A stretch of DNA of 64,000 bases from Warburgia ugandensis (GCA_035236585.1 CP141132.1:21427945-21491944), one strand, 5' to 3'. Positions 50,461-62,845 are shown, counted from the stretch's first letter. The notes: generated from the letters alone by a model not told the origin. Translations and numbers: made by a program.

Positions 50461-52579
50461 GAAGAATGACCTGTCACTCTAACCTTGCAATCCCTTGATC
50501 CAAACCATACACCCATCTTTAGTCCTTCATGCTAAGAGAGATGAAAGCCAAAGTCCAAGTTGTTATTTTATTTGCATTCCTGAATTTTTTTTGAACATTT
50601 ATTACTTTGCTTGATGTTGTAGGATGAACACATGAATACATCATTGTAATCCGTATTGGTTTTGTTATCAATAACAAGTGCTTTTATTTTCCAAATTTGT
50701 TGCATTCTTTATGCTCTTTTTATTGGTTCTATATTCCCATATTCTTAGGGGGTCAATTCTTAGCATTTTAACTCTTATGTATCCATTTTTTTAGTGGAAG
50801 TATAATTTTCTTGCCCTTTTGCTTAAGACAACAAGGGGGAAAAGTAGGAAAAAATGTGTTATTTACTTGTATATTCATAATTGGTTGAATTTCATTATAC
50901 ATAGTTTTGTCTTCATCAAATCATGAGAGATTGTTAGCTTAAGCCTTTTCTATTTTGAGGATAGAAATCTTAACCTCTATGTCCAAGTTAGTGCTTGTGC
51001 AAGGATCAATTCATATGGTCTATATAAAACAAACTTTCAAAGCATCTTGAGTTTAGTAGAATCGTACAAGTAGATGAACTTTCGAAGCCTTAACACATGC
51101 AGCCAACTTTATAGACAACCAATTATTTGGAAAACAAGAAAATTAAAGAAAATAAATAAGTACGCAACTAAAAGCTAACTATTGTGAAGAATTAAGATGG
51201 CTACCAACTATAAATTTGGATTATATTGGTTCTATTAATTTAGGATGACTATTGAGTAGTCTCAAGCATGTTGCCATAAAAATCATCAACAAAAAAAGTG
51301 TTTAAGGAATTTGACATCCATCTTCTTTGAATTCTTAAGTTGATTATCATTAGTCTATCATGGGTGCTTGATTCTAATTTATGCAAGTCTCCTTCTAAGA
51401 TATGCTTAGCAGATTACTTCTTCACAGAGGATTTTGGACAACATCATTGTGTAGCCAATTTCTAAGAGATTTTAAGGTAGGCTCTACTCAAGCTTCAAAG
51501 ATGTTTTGGTATTGTTGAATTTAAGTAGGCGTTTGAGAGACTTCAAGCTGGCTAATTGATGAGTTTTTGGAGAAAAATTCAAGGTAGGGCCAATGGAATG
51601 TTGTTGTAGACATCCAGCCCACTAATAGTGAGTGAACTTAGGTTTTGACTTTATAGGCAAGACCCAACTAACTTTCAAAATGAACAAATCAACTCAAGAG
51701 ATAGGAAATCCCATTTGGAACAATGGCCATATACAACTCCAATTGATTTTCTAAAAGACCAGCCTATTGTCCTATCACATTCACTACCAGATGCTTTTAA
51801 ATTGGAAATTCAAATTTCAAATAGATAGGATTACCCTTCAAAGGCTACCAAAGTTGAGTCTAAGCTTTGAAGGCAATAAGCTGATGGTTTAAACAACCAT
51901 TTGAAAAACTTTTAGACATTAAGGAAGCAAATCAAGCCTACATCTCATGTAAAACATCTTGAAGCTTACTATTTCAATAATTCAATCTTTTGTATTGTGA
52001 AAACCCTCTCTCAATGTTTTTAATTGTGTCTGAACTTTTGAAAGAGGAATTTGTTTCTTCTAGTCCTTCTTCTATTTGAAAGAGTCATGTGGCTATCTTA
52101 TTTTGGATAGTTATCCAAGTGTTTTTTTGAAGGCTGAGCCACTACAAATTTTCAAGTCCTTGTTTGTGTACCAACACATTATCAACTAGTGGTATAAAAT
52201 CTTGTGGGGATTTAGTGGAACTCAAGGTAAGTGTTACCTTAAGAGAGTGGAAGTAGGTGCCTTAGTTGACTAGCCAATCTCTATGTCTAGCTTGTTGTGT
52301 GCCATTACTTTTTATTTCTAAAATTGTTCTTGTTGTTGAGAACTAAGTGCAAAAGTTTTAGAAAAATTTTTGGGCCCAATTCATACACTCCTTAGGACCT
52401 CACAAAGTAGGTCATTCTATCTGCATGCTACATAGAATTTTGGAATCATTATGTTTCTAGATCTATATGCCAAGCTGTAGGAGTTAGTGCCTTTTTAAAA
52501 TCATCTAGTAAAGATTTAGAAGAAGTTGAAGTAGACAAACTTGTAGCTTTTTTTAACTTCAGTGAAAAGATCATGTTAG

Positions 52580-53839
52580 AATATGACTCTCTTTGATTAA
52601 TGAATAGATATGGGCATAAAAATAAAAGATCCTTGATTGGAGATTAGCTATATATATATATAAACAAACTACAATGACCAATGACTTTGATAGTCTTTAA
52701 GACTAGCTTGAATCAGTTCTACAATGTGGCTGGGCTTTGACTCAATTTTATGATGTGAGCTAGTTGATTGATGATGCAATATGCCATGTAACGTATCGCA
52801 TGGACTTGATGAGAGTGCCTTGCCTTTGGAGGCACTATTTCTAGTATTAGGTATAGTATTAACTTATCCTATCTTTAATCGCTTAGCCATAGGTAATGTT
52901 TACAGCCTTGAGGGAGATGAAGAAGTTACATAGCATCTTGGGCATATATATAGTATCCCTTAAATAATTTGATATTAGAGGTGGACATGTGTTTTCATCA
53001 ACCAGTTGATATCAAGAGAGTTCAAGACTAAACTTTGTTAAATACCCACACACACACACACATATATATATATATGGCTACAATTTCCACCATTTAGGGT
53101 TTCCAAGTTGATGAAACTCTTCTAGTTAAAATCCATTGTGGTGTTGAAGCTTTTTCAGTTGATGGAAGCCATGTGGTTAAACTCCTTGATTTCTGGCCTT
53201 GTTTTAAGGGACTCTTTGAGCTATCGAGCCCATTTGGCTAGAGTCCATATTTTTTAGGAATCTTCAAGTGGTAGGGCCCATTTGAATAAAGTCTATATTT
53301 TATGGGACTCCTTGAGATGTGGGGCTTATTTGACTAGAGTCCATATTTTATGGGACTCTTCAAGTTGTGAGGCATGTTTAGCTATAGACCTCATCTTAAT
53401 TCTTTGAGATTTTGACTGGATTTTTGACTTTTAATATGGACCCACTTTTAGACTTTGACTCAATTTAGAAATCTTAATTGGGATCCACTTTAGGAATCTT
53501 AGGCTGATAAGCCTCTAAGTATATTTGGAAGTCTCAATCAAGGTCTAACTTTAGCATTCTTAGGTTGATAGGACTCTTACACCATTTGAGAATCTCAATT
53601 GGGGTAAACTTTAAGACTTTTATAGCTAATGGACTTTTAAATATTTTAGGGCTTTTGCAAAATAAATAGAAATCAAGAAAAAGGAATGTTCTGTTTTGGA
53701 TGTGAAATATGGCCCAATTGCTTTTCTTTTTTTTTAATTCTCTTAATATTGGTTAGGGCCCACTTAGGACTTCTTTCTATGTAGGTTTCTTCCAATTCTA
53801 TGTCTACATAGAGTGTTTTCCTTTAAGAGTCCAAGTTAA
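52580..53839. repeat. Repeat C, copy 2
   Basis: It matches 22051-23340 in order, including TCGCATGGACTTGATGAGAG (about 52796) against the similar phrase at 22262. About five units of the 57-bp type lie at 53150-53400. CA/TA dinucleotide runs occur at 53050-53075. It ends at the border of the antisense A-family LTR. Confidence 0.65.
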
Positions 53840-54454
53840 TGTAACAACTGGGTTTTTCAAAACACAATTTTTGTATTTAAAGCGAGATCCCTATTTTGAA
53901 AATTCCTTTTTGTAAAAACAATCACGTATAAGAATATTTTCTATAAAAATTGTTTTAAAATACCTAAACATTATACATTTCAAACCTAAACTCATGTTTG
54001 AGTCATATTATATTTTATTTAATGTTAAAACAATCCCAAGGTTTATCATCCACAACCCAATTATAAATGTAAAGTTCAACAAACATAGTCTAGCATTTAG
54101 TGCCTGAATACATCAATAGTTGAAAAAAAGAAAAAAGAAAAATAACTCTAATGTATCTGGTGTCTCACTTTGTTGCTTCTCTCTTAGGTTTTGGATCTTC
54201 ATACTTATCACTCCTAAGCTTTCTTTCTGTCACGCTAAATTGTGGTGTGAGTGGGGTGAGTATATGGGGTATACTCAGTGGATAGAACTAAAATTACAAA
54301 CTCAAAAACTATGACATTACAATATGATTATTTGAAAACATGATTTTAATGTGATAAACCACGCAGCTAACTTCCCATTAGTTGTTTAGTGTAACACATG
54401 CATCTATATACTGCTCTACCTATAGAGAATAAATATCATGACTTAATAATTCCA

Positions 54455-54506
54455 AATAAAATCATGATACATCAAAACTGATGATCCAAGCGCTCTCTCA
54501 TGCCAG
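54455..54506. repeat. 52-bp direct duplication, copy 1
   Basis: AATAAAATCATGATACATCA... to TGCCAG. It recurs at 54925-54976 with four differences. Confidence 0.75.
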
Positions 54507-54924
54507 GGCGAGTCAGAAAGGCTTTGATGACTAGACAGTTCATATTAGGGAAAGGAGAGCGAGGTGAAGAGGGGGCAGCCCTCGGCCCAATCATCCAATT
54601 CGCTCCGGTCATGCAGGCTCCCCACGCTGAATAACATGGGGGCAGTTTGCCTTTGGTAAAGATGGGGAACACCTACTCCCCTCTATTAATAAGGCCACTC
54701 TCTTCCTATGGACGACCAAAATAGGGTGCTACCTATTACTCATCTACAGGGCATATAAGACTTGATTTGCGGCAGTCAAGGTTTGTATAAGCGATCAAAT
54801 TGGCGCCCCCTCTTAGCCCTTTAGTCTTATGGTAAGCCCTACAAATGCCCTTCTCCCTTATGACGTCAAGGTGGTACTTTTGAAGTTGGGCCTTTAAGAG
54901 ATAGGAGTCCTAACAAAAATGGCC
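54507..54924. other. 418-bp GC-richer insert between direct duplications, possibly organellar
   Basis: This block is absent from the other A-family LTRs and is richer in GC than its surroundings (for example GGGGGCAGCCCTCGGCCC and TTGGCGCCCCCTCTTAGCCC). Its texture is like plant mitochondrial intergenic DNA, so a nuclear organelle insert is my best guess. The frame at 54472-54672 on the minus strand has no recognisable domain. Confidence 0.4.
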
Positions 54925-54976
54925 AATAAAATCATGATGCATCAAAACTGATGATCCAAGCACTCTCTTGTGCCAG
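54925..54976. repeat. 52-bp direct duplication, copy 2
   Basis: Partner of 54455-54506. Together the two copies bracket the 418-bp insert. Confidence 0.75.
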
Positions 54977-57252
54977 CATTATTTCCATATCTCATTGGCA
55001 TGTCTACCAATATGGTTATGAGTACTCATCTAGCAATCATAGTCCATGTTCATCTTTTGAAGCATCAAATTCTCTTTGAGAGCATAAAAACAAAATCTCA
55101 TGAGATCCAAACTATGCTCACAAATACCTTGGCGGAATACTGTGCATGCTAGTAGCCGAGAAGGATTTCCACCACATCCATCACGAGGCTTAAAGATATT
55201 CATCAAAAGTGAGCCATGACTACCAATTTGGAAATGTGCTACTCTTTGTGAGTGGATACCTACCATCTCTTGTAGTTGGACATCAGGGAGCCAACATGTA
55301 CCAATCTCCTAGCATAGGTCCCACCAAGCTCATTTTCCTATCTCAAATATGAAATCTTTGGTACAACTATACTCTTATATGTTTTGAAAAATCATAGGCA
55401 AAACCCATGATAAATCACATAGAAGCCCTTTTTCAAACTAAAATAACTATCCAAATATGAAATATATAATAGCTCACTTTCAAGATAAACCAAACATTAA
55501 TGAAATGTTTTGAAAACTCATATAAACATGTCAAAATCAAGGAACAATTTCATGTAAAAAATTGTGCATAACTTAACCTCAATCCATACTTCAAAACTTA
55601 CTATTTATTAGGTATAACAACATGTTAATAAACAGATTGTTTGGGCTATCATAAACCTTGATTTGCAATGATTGAATAACCTGCTAAGAATCAACTTATC
55701 AAACCCCACTTTAAGATTTCAAAACTATGATATACTATAGTATTTTCAACAAAAGATAGTGATTTACAGGTATAGATTACAACTTAAAAACTATTCTCAA
55801 AAGGCATCCAATCAATGTTTCCAACCAAACTTAAAACAAATACATAATTTATTGTTAGAAAATGGATCCATGAAAGAAGTAATAATCATGCAAATTCACG
55901 CTACTAGAATAGATCATAAGAAGGATTAATAATTCTGCTAAAAAGAGTCTATAATGGAGTTTAATGTTCATGCTAAACTCAGACATATAAGCTTAATATT
56001 CCTACTAGAAAGTAATCAATAGAGGCTTGATAAGCAAACAAAATAAAAATCACAGGTATGTAAATCACGATATAAGGCATTCATATTAAAGTAGGAAAAA
56101 CATGCAATATAAACGAGTATAACTTGACATAACTCTTACTATAAAACATTCTTATTAGAGCATGCACTAGAAAACATTCTTAATCAAAGCATGTAGAGTA
56201 TGTTATAGGACATCTATAATAGGATATGAACACTTGTTGGAAAATGCCTAAAACAAGGAATAAAATTTCAAGCATTCAAACACTACAAACAAATCAAACA
56301 TCATGTGCACAAACAATAAGAGAAAATGTGATTTTCAATGCTCTAAAACTTTCCAAGCTTGCTAAAACAAATTAAATAGTTTTAGAAAAACCTACCTCAT
56401 AGAGGATTTCACATAATTCCTCTGCATTTTTCTTGGTTTTCAACATCTATTTCTCAGCATAGAGGGGGTGTCACCTTCTTTCTCTTCCTCTTCTTTCTCT
56501 TCCTCCTTATCTTTTCTTTTTCACTCTTTCCTTCCAAGGTTTTTACTTATAGGACTAGACATCTCTCCATTAGAGTTTTAGGCATCTTCTTCTATTAATG
56601 TCTCCTAATTGGAATGCCTTGCTGCCCAAGTTAGCCTTCAATCTATCTAAAATTCGTCTTATTTTCACTTTCCTAACACCCATTCCTTTCCCAACTAACC
56701 CCTTGCTTAAACACGTCTAATCTTTCTCCTAGAGATAAGGCATCCTTCTATCCTAACCTGGCCATGTTCCCTTAAACATAATGCCTTCTACCACCCAGCC
56801 TCCTTCTAATCTAAACTGTCCTGGCCTCCTTCCAAATACATTCCTAAGCATATCCTTCCCTAATCGCTAGTTTTTCTACTACCCCAAGCCACCTTTCCTA
56901 AGTTAAATCAACTTTTCTTAACTAATCATTTTCTATATACAGTAAACACATCATTGCTTAAACATGTTTCTTATTTGATTTGGCTGCCAAGGTATAGCAG
57001 CTAAGTTGCTCCCATGAATGTAACACATTTAATGAAAAAAGGAAGGTGTGTACTAATCCATCTTAAAACTTGATTTGTTCATCGTGTGGGTCTCCAATGT
57101 CAGATTTTCATCATCTAGGCATTGTTTAAAAACTCTTTCCAAGTTCTATCCATCTATTGAGGTCGCATGACAAATTTGTTGTATTTCCAAAAATCCAATT
57201 TTCACATTTTAGGAAAGAAATCTTAGTTTTTATTAAGTTTAGGGTTATTACA

Positions 57253-57830
57253 TTATTATCCCCTTCAAGGAATTTTGAGAACAAAATTATTCTAAACTTT
57301 TATTATAAATAATTATAGATGTTTCTTTCTCATTTCTAATTTTAGCTCCCATGTTGTCCCCTCAACTAAATGATGTTGCCAAAGGACTTACTAAAGGAAT
57401 TATTTTATTTCTTAGTTCCTGTTCTTTCCCATCCAATATTTAAATATGCTTTGTCTTAATTGTCAAATATGGTTGCACCTTAGTCAGCACTTGTTCAAGT
57501 ACATATGAAGGATTAGACATATACCTTGGCAGCATGGAAATATGAAAAACATGGTGAATTTTCAATAACTGTGGTGGCAAGGCTAATTGGTATACCATTG
57601 AATCAATTCTGTTCAAAATGTCAAAAACATTGATTAATTGATGACTTAATTTTCCTTTTACGCTGAACCTCATGCCTCCTTTAATTAGGAAAATCTTCAG
57701 AAATGCATGGTCTTCAAACTCAAACTTGAAGTCAGTGTCCCTCTTGTCAGTATAGCTTTTTTGTTTTCTCTTAATTACAAAAGTCGCTTTTGAATAAGCC
57801 TTAAATCTTATTCTGTCTAACTTCACTCCG
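57253..57830 (-). pseudogene. Ty3/gypsy integrase C-terminal relic
   Basis: The minus-strand frame contains RQKSYTD-like KRKQKSYTDKRD, EFEDHAFLKI, MRFSVKGKLSHQLI and VYQLALPPQL followed by HHVFHISMLPRYM. This is the conserved tail of gypsy integrase that binds DNA near the chromodomain. It is open for about 120 codons and ends at 57440. The upstream part beyond about 57830 no longer resembles integrase. It belongs to the antisense A-family relic, whose LTR starts 190 bases downstream. Confidence 0.75.
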
Positions 57831-58197
57831 ACACGTTGATAAATGACATGGTCTTCGATTGCTTCGCATGGAACCATTCCAGGTTCAACTAGTAACATTA
57901 AGGTGGACCTGTGTTTCGTTTCACTTCAACCCGAGTCGTAACCGTCAGTCCAACGGAAGCTGCACGTCCTTTTCACCTCCGTTCGTTGCGTCGCGGGATC
58001 TTCTGTTTCGCACCGCTGCATCTCTCTCCCTCACGCTTCCCACCTTCTCCCCGATTTCCATTTCATTTCCCCCCTCTTTTGTCGAGGTAGTTGTGCGGTT
58101 TCAACTCTTTTTTCTTTCCGTTTCCTTTTCAAAATCCTTTCTCTAGACCATTTCTGTGTCAACTTCAGCTTGCAGTTGCAGGGTTTACCTTGCATGA
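57831..58197. other. GC-richer, pyrimidine-rich border of the low-copy region
   Basis: Composition shifts abruptly from retrotransposon to GC-richer sequence with CpG words (TTGCGTCGCGGGATC, about 57987). This resembles a plant gene 5' region, but I find no promoter motif or start codon that I can defend. Confidence 0.3.
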
Positions 58198-58425
58198 CGA
58201 GGGCTTCGGAGCTTTTCCACTACAGGAGGTCTCGAGCCAGCCGAAACGCCGAATCAGGGTTTGATTGTGTTAAAGATCGAAATCCTGACATCTCCCATCA
58301 CCATCATCCTCCTCATCGGCATGGGCATCATCACCGGCGGGAAGAAGATTGTGATCCCTTCCGTCGACTTTCTCATGGCTCTCTGCATGCTCGGCATCTC
58401 TGCCATCGCGTCTCTCAAACGGTAA
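58198..58425 (+). CDS. Candidate host coding segment with membrane helices (incomplete, start unknown)
   Basis: In the frame beginning GGG at 58201 the sequence reads GLRSFSTTGGLEPAETPNQ, then a hydrophobic part (SPITIILLIGMGIITGG), a KK turn and DFLMALCMLGISAIASLKR. It ends at a stop (58423-58425), or at a possible donor CG|GTAACTG at 58422. Third codon positions are strongly C/G, unlike the AT-rich surroundings, which argues for real coding history. The look is of a small two-helix membrane protein with an organelle-targeting-like lead. No in-frame ATG exists after the upstream TGA at 58195. An acceptor-like TTTTCCACTACAG at 58213-58225 suggests an earlier exon. The ATG frame at 58194 gives a His-rich product that looks like the wrong frame. 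I do not recognise the family. Confidence 0.35.
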   Translation, partial: RGLRSFSTTGGLEPAETPNQGLIVLKIEILTSPITIILLIGMGIITGGKKIVIPSVDFLMALCMLGISAIASLKR

Positions 58426-59668
58426 CTGAATTATGTATATTTCTTGTTGAAAAATTGCCATCATGACGAATTCTTTCTTAGATGTTGGATTTAGACACAA
58501 AACCCTAGAAATGTATAATGCTATTTTTTGACGAGAGAGAAAATTTGGAAACATTGAATATTTTGGTTAATTGGTGATTTGTTTGCTGCATTTGAAGGCA
58601 AGTCAAGAATCATTTCTTTTGCTTTCAGTTCAGGAGGTCTAGCTTCAATCCCTTGCCCTCGAGCTAGTCCTGAAACTCAGACGAACTTTTTCTTGAATTC
58701 TGTACGATTTTCTTTTGATCTTGAACGGATTGTCTCGTCAGCTGACTCTGGTGCCTGAATTTTCCTTCTTTTCGGTACTCGCGGATAACTCCTGAACATT
58801 TATCATTTCTTGGTTGGTAGTGAAATTCTGCCAGTTTTAAGCTTTTTACTCGTTGCACTATCTATCTATTGATTGATCTGAAAACGTAAAGCTGAGAAAT
58901 TTAATTGTCAGTTACAACAACAATGATTAAATTTTTAGTAACATGAAATCAATAGATTTTTAAACCATGCCTTATTGTAGAATTTGTGTTTCCTCGGAGG
59001 AAATACTTGGAGACTTCAGAGCTTGATGAACTTCTCAACTCTCTTTGTTGTTCGTGCACAAAGAGAGGATTTTGGATACCCCGACCATGATGTCTAACTA
59101 TCAGAAATAAGAGATCTGCCCTTTAATATCCTTAAATTCACAACTTGTTCTAGGTGATATTTGGTACGTTTTCATTTTGATGAATGCTATCATAGAGCTC
59201 AACATCATGTCAAGATGCCATGTAGCGCCCACTTCTGCATGAAAGAACTGAGCTTTAGCTGATACAGCTATTCATCACATTGCTCCAGCTTTGGAAGTCT
59301 AGTAGTTCAAAAAGTATGTAGATTGGATAACTCTATAAACTGAAAATTAGTACTTTCCATGCAAGAAGTGGATAGTTAGAAACTTCATATAAACAATGGT
59401 CCACGTTCAATGATCAAGAAAACACACTTTTCGCTGCTATAATTGTCCACTCATCATTTTATTTATTTATTTATGACCCTTCTAGCAAAAGTGGGGCGCA
59501 CTGCAACTTACCATGGTGTTATGCTCTATAACAGGACTCTTTCAATTCTAATAAGAAAAGAATCTTTCTTAAGCCGTTAACTCTTTAACCACCATATTCG
59601 GTATAGAATGTAGACATAACTACATAGCTTGTTCAATGCTGCCGATGTTATTAAGGATATATTATTAA
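58426..59668. other. Low-copy-looking sequence without recognised gene
   Basis: It contains possible splice sites (TTTTGCTTTCAG near 58618) but no convincing exon. It could be intron or flank of the candidate coding segment. Confidence 0.3.
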
Positions 59669-59802
59669 GGGGAGCCTTGGTGCAGTGGTAGAGTTGTCAT
59701 CATGTGACCTTAATGTCACGGGTTTGAGGCATGGAAACAGCCTCATGCAGAAATGCAAGGAAAGTCCGCATACTATAGGCCCTTTGTGGTCCACCCCTTT
59801 TT
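59669..59802 (+). mobile_element. tRNA-derived SINE, Au-like, 3'-truncated
   Basis: It starts GGGGAGCCTTGGTGCAGTGG, giving the RNA polymerase III box A (TGGTGCAGTGGTA, 59679). Box B is GGTTTGAGGC (59721), followed by ATGGAAACAGCCTC and CCCTTTGTGGTCCACCCCTTT. This arrangement is that of the widespread plant Au SINE. The usual 3' end is missing, and I see no clear flanking duplication. Confidence 0.75.
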
Positions 59803-61040
59803 GAGTGATAGCTTCCAAATACTCCACCACAAAACAGATTGAAATTTAGACATTCTGCTGAAACAAATATTAGGAAGATCTCATCCAATTTTCTGCTTTC
59901 AGATTAACCCCCATTGCATTTGTTTGGTTGCTTCATAGCGGCTTGAGGTTGCCCACGACACCATGACTACTGTAGAACTATATTCAAGAAGCAAATATCA
60001 TCAGCAAATTGGAGATGAGTCACCTCAAAACTGTTCCATTCAACTTAAAAATGCCCTACAATTCTGCAAAGAATGGGTAATAAGTGGTATCCTTACCTCA
60101 AGATCTGCTGCGTCCACCTTAATGTGCCCTTCAGAGGCTCGTCTACTAACCTTTTGATCAGCCTACCTGGACCCTCAAGAAAAATTCTGCAAAGATGTTG
60201 GCCTATTAATAAGATTAGAGAGCCATGCTTAGAAAATATGTTCTTAGGCATTTATGCCTCTTCCCAAGCTCCAACACGTCACATCCTTCCTTCATATCCC
60301 TACCTGTTCCTTTCACCCTTTTGTTCGTCTAGGTATGGTCTGTGCACTGACTTGCTTAATGAGAAAATTCGATATCTAATAGTAACTCAAAAGCAGACCC
60401 CTGTGACCAGATGTGGTATTAGCCAAGAGCTTCTTAACCTGGTAACTACCTTGCAGAATGTTTGCATGCTGTCCTCCAAGCTTATAGGGTTTTAAACTCT
60501 TCAGCTCCACCCTCACATGATCAGACCCACTCTTTGAATTCTTTGAAAAGCTCAATACTATTTCTTTGAGAAGTCACAACATTAATTAAGAACTTGTATA
60601 CAGGGTAATGTACCCCTTGCTTTATTTACTTTGGTTTGAAGGTTGTTTGGTTGATATATTTTATGGAAAAAAATTTCTCCATTGCATCTCTGCTTGATTG
60701 CTTGACTCTGTGACATCAACTCAAGACCCTCTTTTATCCGTATGAGTTTGTACAATAAGACATGCCAATCTGACTTCTTTTTTTGACTGCCTTTCCTTTA
60801 TCTTATTCACGGCCAAGCAACTGATTTTATTTTTATCATTATGCATGACCTTTGCCTTATCGTGGAAGATGGTCTAGTTTTATCTCCTCTTTCAGCGACA
60901 TGGCCTGGGACACACTACCTCATAACTGATTTCTTCTTTACCTCATCTTGACTTTCACTATCCTCATTGTCCAGTGTTAATTTCTCTCATGTAATTCCTC
61001 TTAATTCATGGGCCAGAATGCATGTACCATCATTTCATGT
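59803..61040. other. Unassigned sequence
   Basis: Two overlapping frames (59963-60157 and 60073-60495) are open, but I recognise no domain and codon use is not distinctive. An acceptor-like TTTTCTGCTTTCAG lies near 59890. Treated as non-coding or an unknown relic. Confidence 0.35.
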
Positions 61041-62112
61041 CATTGTCATCATCAAGACCCTATACCAATTAGGGGTTGATCACATAAATCTTGTTCTTCC
61101 ATATCCCTCTATTAAGTGTCATGGCTTCATTTAGTCCCAAAGTTCTTAAATCTTTTCTCACCACTTCTATCCACATTCTTTTGGGCCTTTCCTTTGCCCT
61201 TTTAGAATCCTCAACTTGGATCGCCTCACTCCTTCTAACCGGTGCCATTTCTAGTCTCTATTGGACAAGCCCAAACCATTTAAGCCTACGCTCCCTCATC
61301 TTGTTACCTATTAGTGCTACTCCAAAGTTTTCTTTAACGTTTTTATTTCTAATTCTATCATTTATTGTCTTGCCACTCATCCATCTCAACATCCTCATTT
61401 CAGCGATGCTCATCCTATGTACATGTTGTTCCTCAACTGCCCAACACTCTGATACATAAAGCATGGCCAGCCCTATAGCTATTCTATAGAATTTTCTTTT
61501 CAATTTGAGTGGCATTACTAATCACACAAAACTCCAAAGGTACATCTCCATTTGTTCCAGCTTGCCTAGATTCTCTGGGTAACCTTTCCATCACTCTCTC
61601 TGCCCTCATGAATTATCGATCCCAAGTATTAGAAGTGTTCTTTTAAGGGATCTTCTTGGTTATCAATCTTTACTGGCGCTCCATTCCTGCTCCCTTCCTT
61701 GCTAAAATTGCATTCTATATACTATGTCTTAGTTCAGCTAATTTTAAATATTTTAGATTCTATAAAGGCTTTTTCCTCTCTTGTCTTATCAATCAAAACT
61801 ATATCATTTGCAAATAACATGCACCATAGGATCTCCTCTTGCAGATGTTTTGTTAACTCACCCATAACTAACATGAAAAGGTATGGGCTCAATGCCGATC
61901 TTTGGTGTCATCCTATAATGATAGGAAAATCACTGATCTCTCAGCTAGTGGTCCTAACATTTGTTATCGCTCTCTCATACATATTCTTAATTATGTCCAT
62001 ATATCCCAATGGAACCCGTTTCTCGCCCAACACCCACCATATTAACTCATGCACCATCATTTCATGCCAAGAATCTTATTTTTCTATCAATAAAGATGCT
62101 CTAACAACATAA
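61041..62112 (-). mobile_element. RTE-like LINE fragment, minus orientation
   Basis: On the minus strand the RT portion (about 62110-61700) includes MLFANDIVLIDKTREE and NVRTTS, and the C-terminal part (61515-61258) reads LYVSECWAVEEQHVHRMSIA and ALIGNKMRERRLKWFG. The 3' end has the CCAATTAGGGG/TCATCATC signature at 61041-61075 (inverted). Stops and gaps occur throughout. It is the same family as the LINE at 20076-21216. Confidence 0.75.
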
Positions 62113-62654
62113 TTCTAAGGGAGAATGAACTAGAACATTTACCTATCTTAGTCTCCAAAAATATTGAGTTGTTGTGAAATTTCTGGATGACATGATGATT
62201 GGTTTCTTGTATTCGTGTCTTCTTGTGGTCTTTGCAACATGTTCAGTAGTTATGATAAATTGATAATGCACTTGGCCATTCTCTTGGTGCATAGCATATA
62301 GAATATTGTGGTTGTGAGTTTTAATCAAATCCAAAACCTCCATAGAGAACATGAATGTTTCCTTCCAATATGCTCACCACTCCAAGTAGGTGAAAAACTA
62401 GTTATGTTTCACAAGACAGATTTGTTTTTCAAATAAATTAGTTAATTATCCAAATAAATTAGTTAATTATCCATATAATTCCCTTACACATGATGACATC
62501 ATCACAGGATGTGGTGAGGTAGCATTGGAGGTCATGTTTGCATGTGATAGGGATTGGTGGAAGAGAAATATAGTGTCTAAGCCTCTGCTAGACATGGTTC
62601 AAATTTGTTTTTAAAAATGGGTATCCCAAACCCGAAAATGGCACAGTTAGGAGT
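62113..62654. other. Unassigned sequence with a short duplication
   Basis: AAATAAATTAGTTAATTATC is repeated in tandem at about 62431-62473. No gene seen. Confidence 0.4.
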
Positions 62655-62845
62655 GGGTCGATCCAAGTTGAAGACTCTAAAAGGGTAAGGAAAAGGGCCA
62701 AAAGGACGTGGAAAGAAGTGGTGAGAAAAGATTTAAAAATTTCTAGACTAAATGAAGCCATAGCACTTGATAAAGGGGAATGGAGGAATATGATTCATGT
62801 AGCTAACCCCTAATCAGGATAAGTCTATGATGATGATGATGATGA
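62655..62845 (+). mobile_element. RTE-like LINE 3' end, plus orientation
   Basis: AAGAAGTGGTGAGAAAAGAT and AGGGGAATGGAGGAATATGA match 21096-21170 of the first LINE. It ends TAATCAGGATAAG with a (GAT)n tail at 62827-62845. Confidence 0.7.

Larger units (their letters stand above)
48161..52579. other. Unassigned 4.4-kb stretch
   Basis: No complete gene. It includes a (GA)n tract (48752-48846), a T-run (about 49012-49024) and short coding-like relics at 49980-50460. The words CAAGGGGGAAAAGTAGG (50829) and GAGATTGTTAGCTTAAG (50928) resemble the border of SIRE-type Copia elements, but I cannot confirm that. Confidence 0.35.
53840..57830 (-). mobile_element. A-family gypsy relic, minus orientation (LTR plus integrase end)
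   Basis: The LTR (53840-57252) starts on the minus strand with TGTAATAACCCTAAACTT and ends GTTGTTACA. It is collinear with the element A LTRs. A purine tract (CCTTGAAGGGGATAATAA on the minus strand) precedes it, and an integrase C-terminal relic lies beyond. The rest of the interior and the 5' LTR are absent. Confidence 0.72.

Noticed and set aside
58194..58466. 98-codon ATG frame with a His-rich stretch
   Set aside because: The His/Arg/Pro run arises from reading CAT-CAC-CAT out of frame. The overlapping frame has far better third-position bias and hydrophobic structure.
61091..61459. 122-codon plus-strand frame with hydrophobic runs
   Set aside because: It is the complement of the minus-strand LINE C-terminal region, which has the recognisable motifs.
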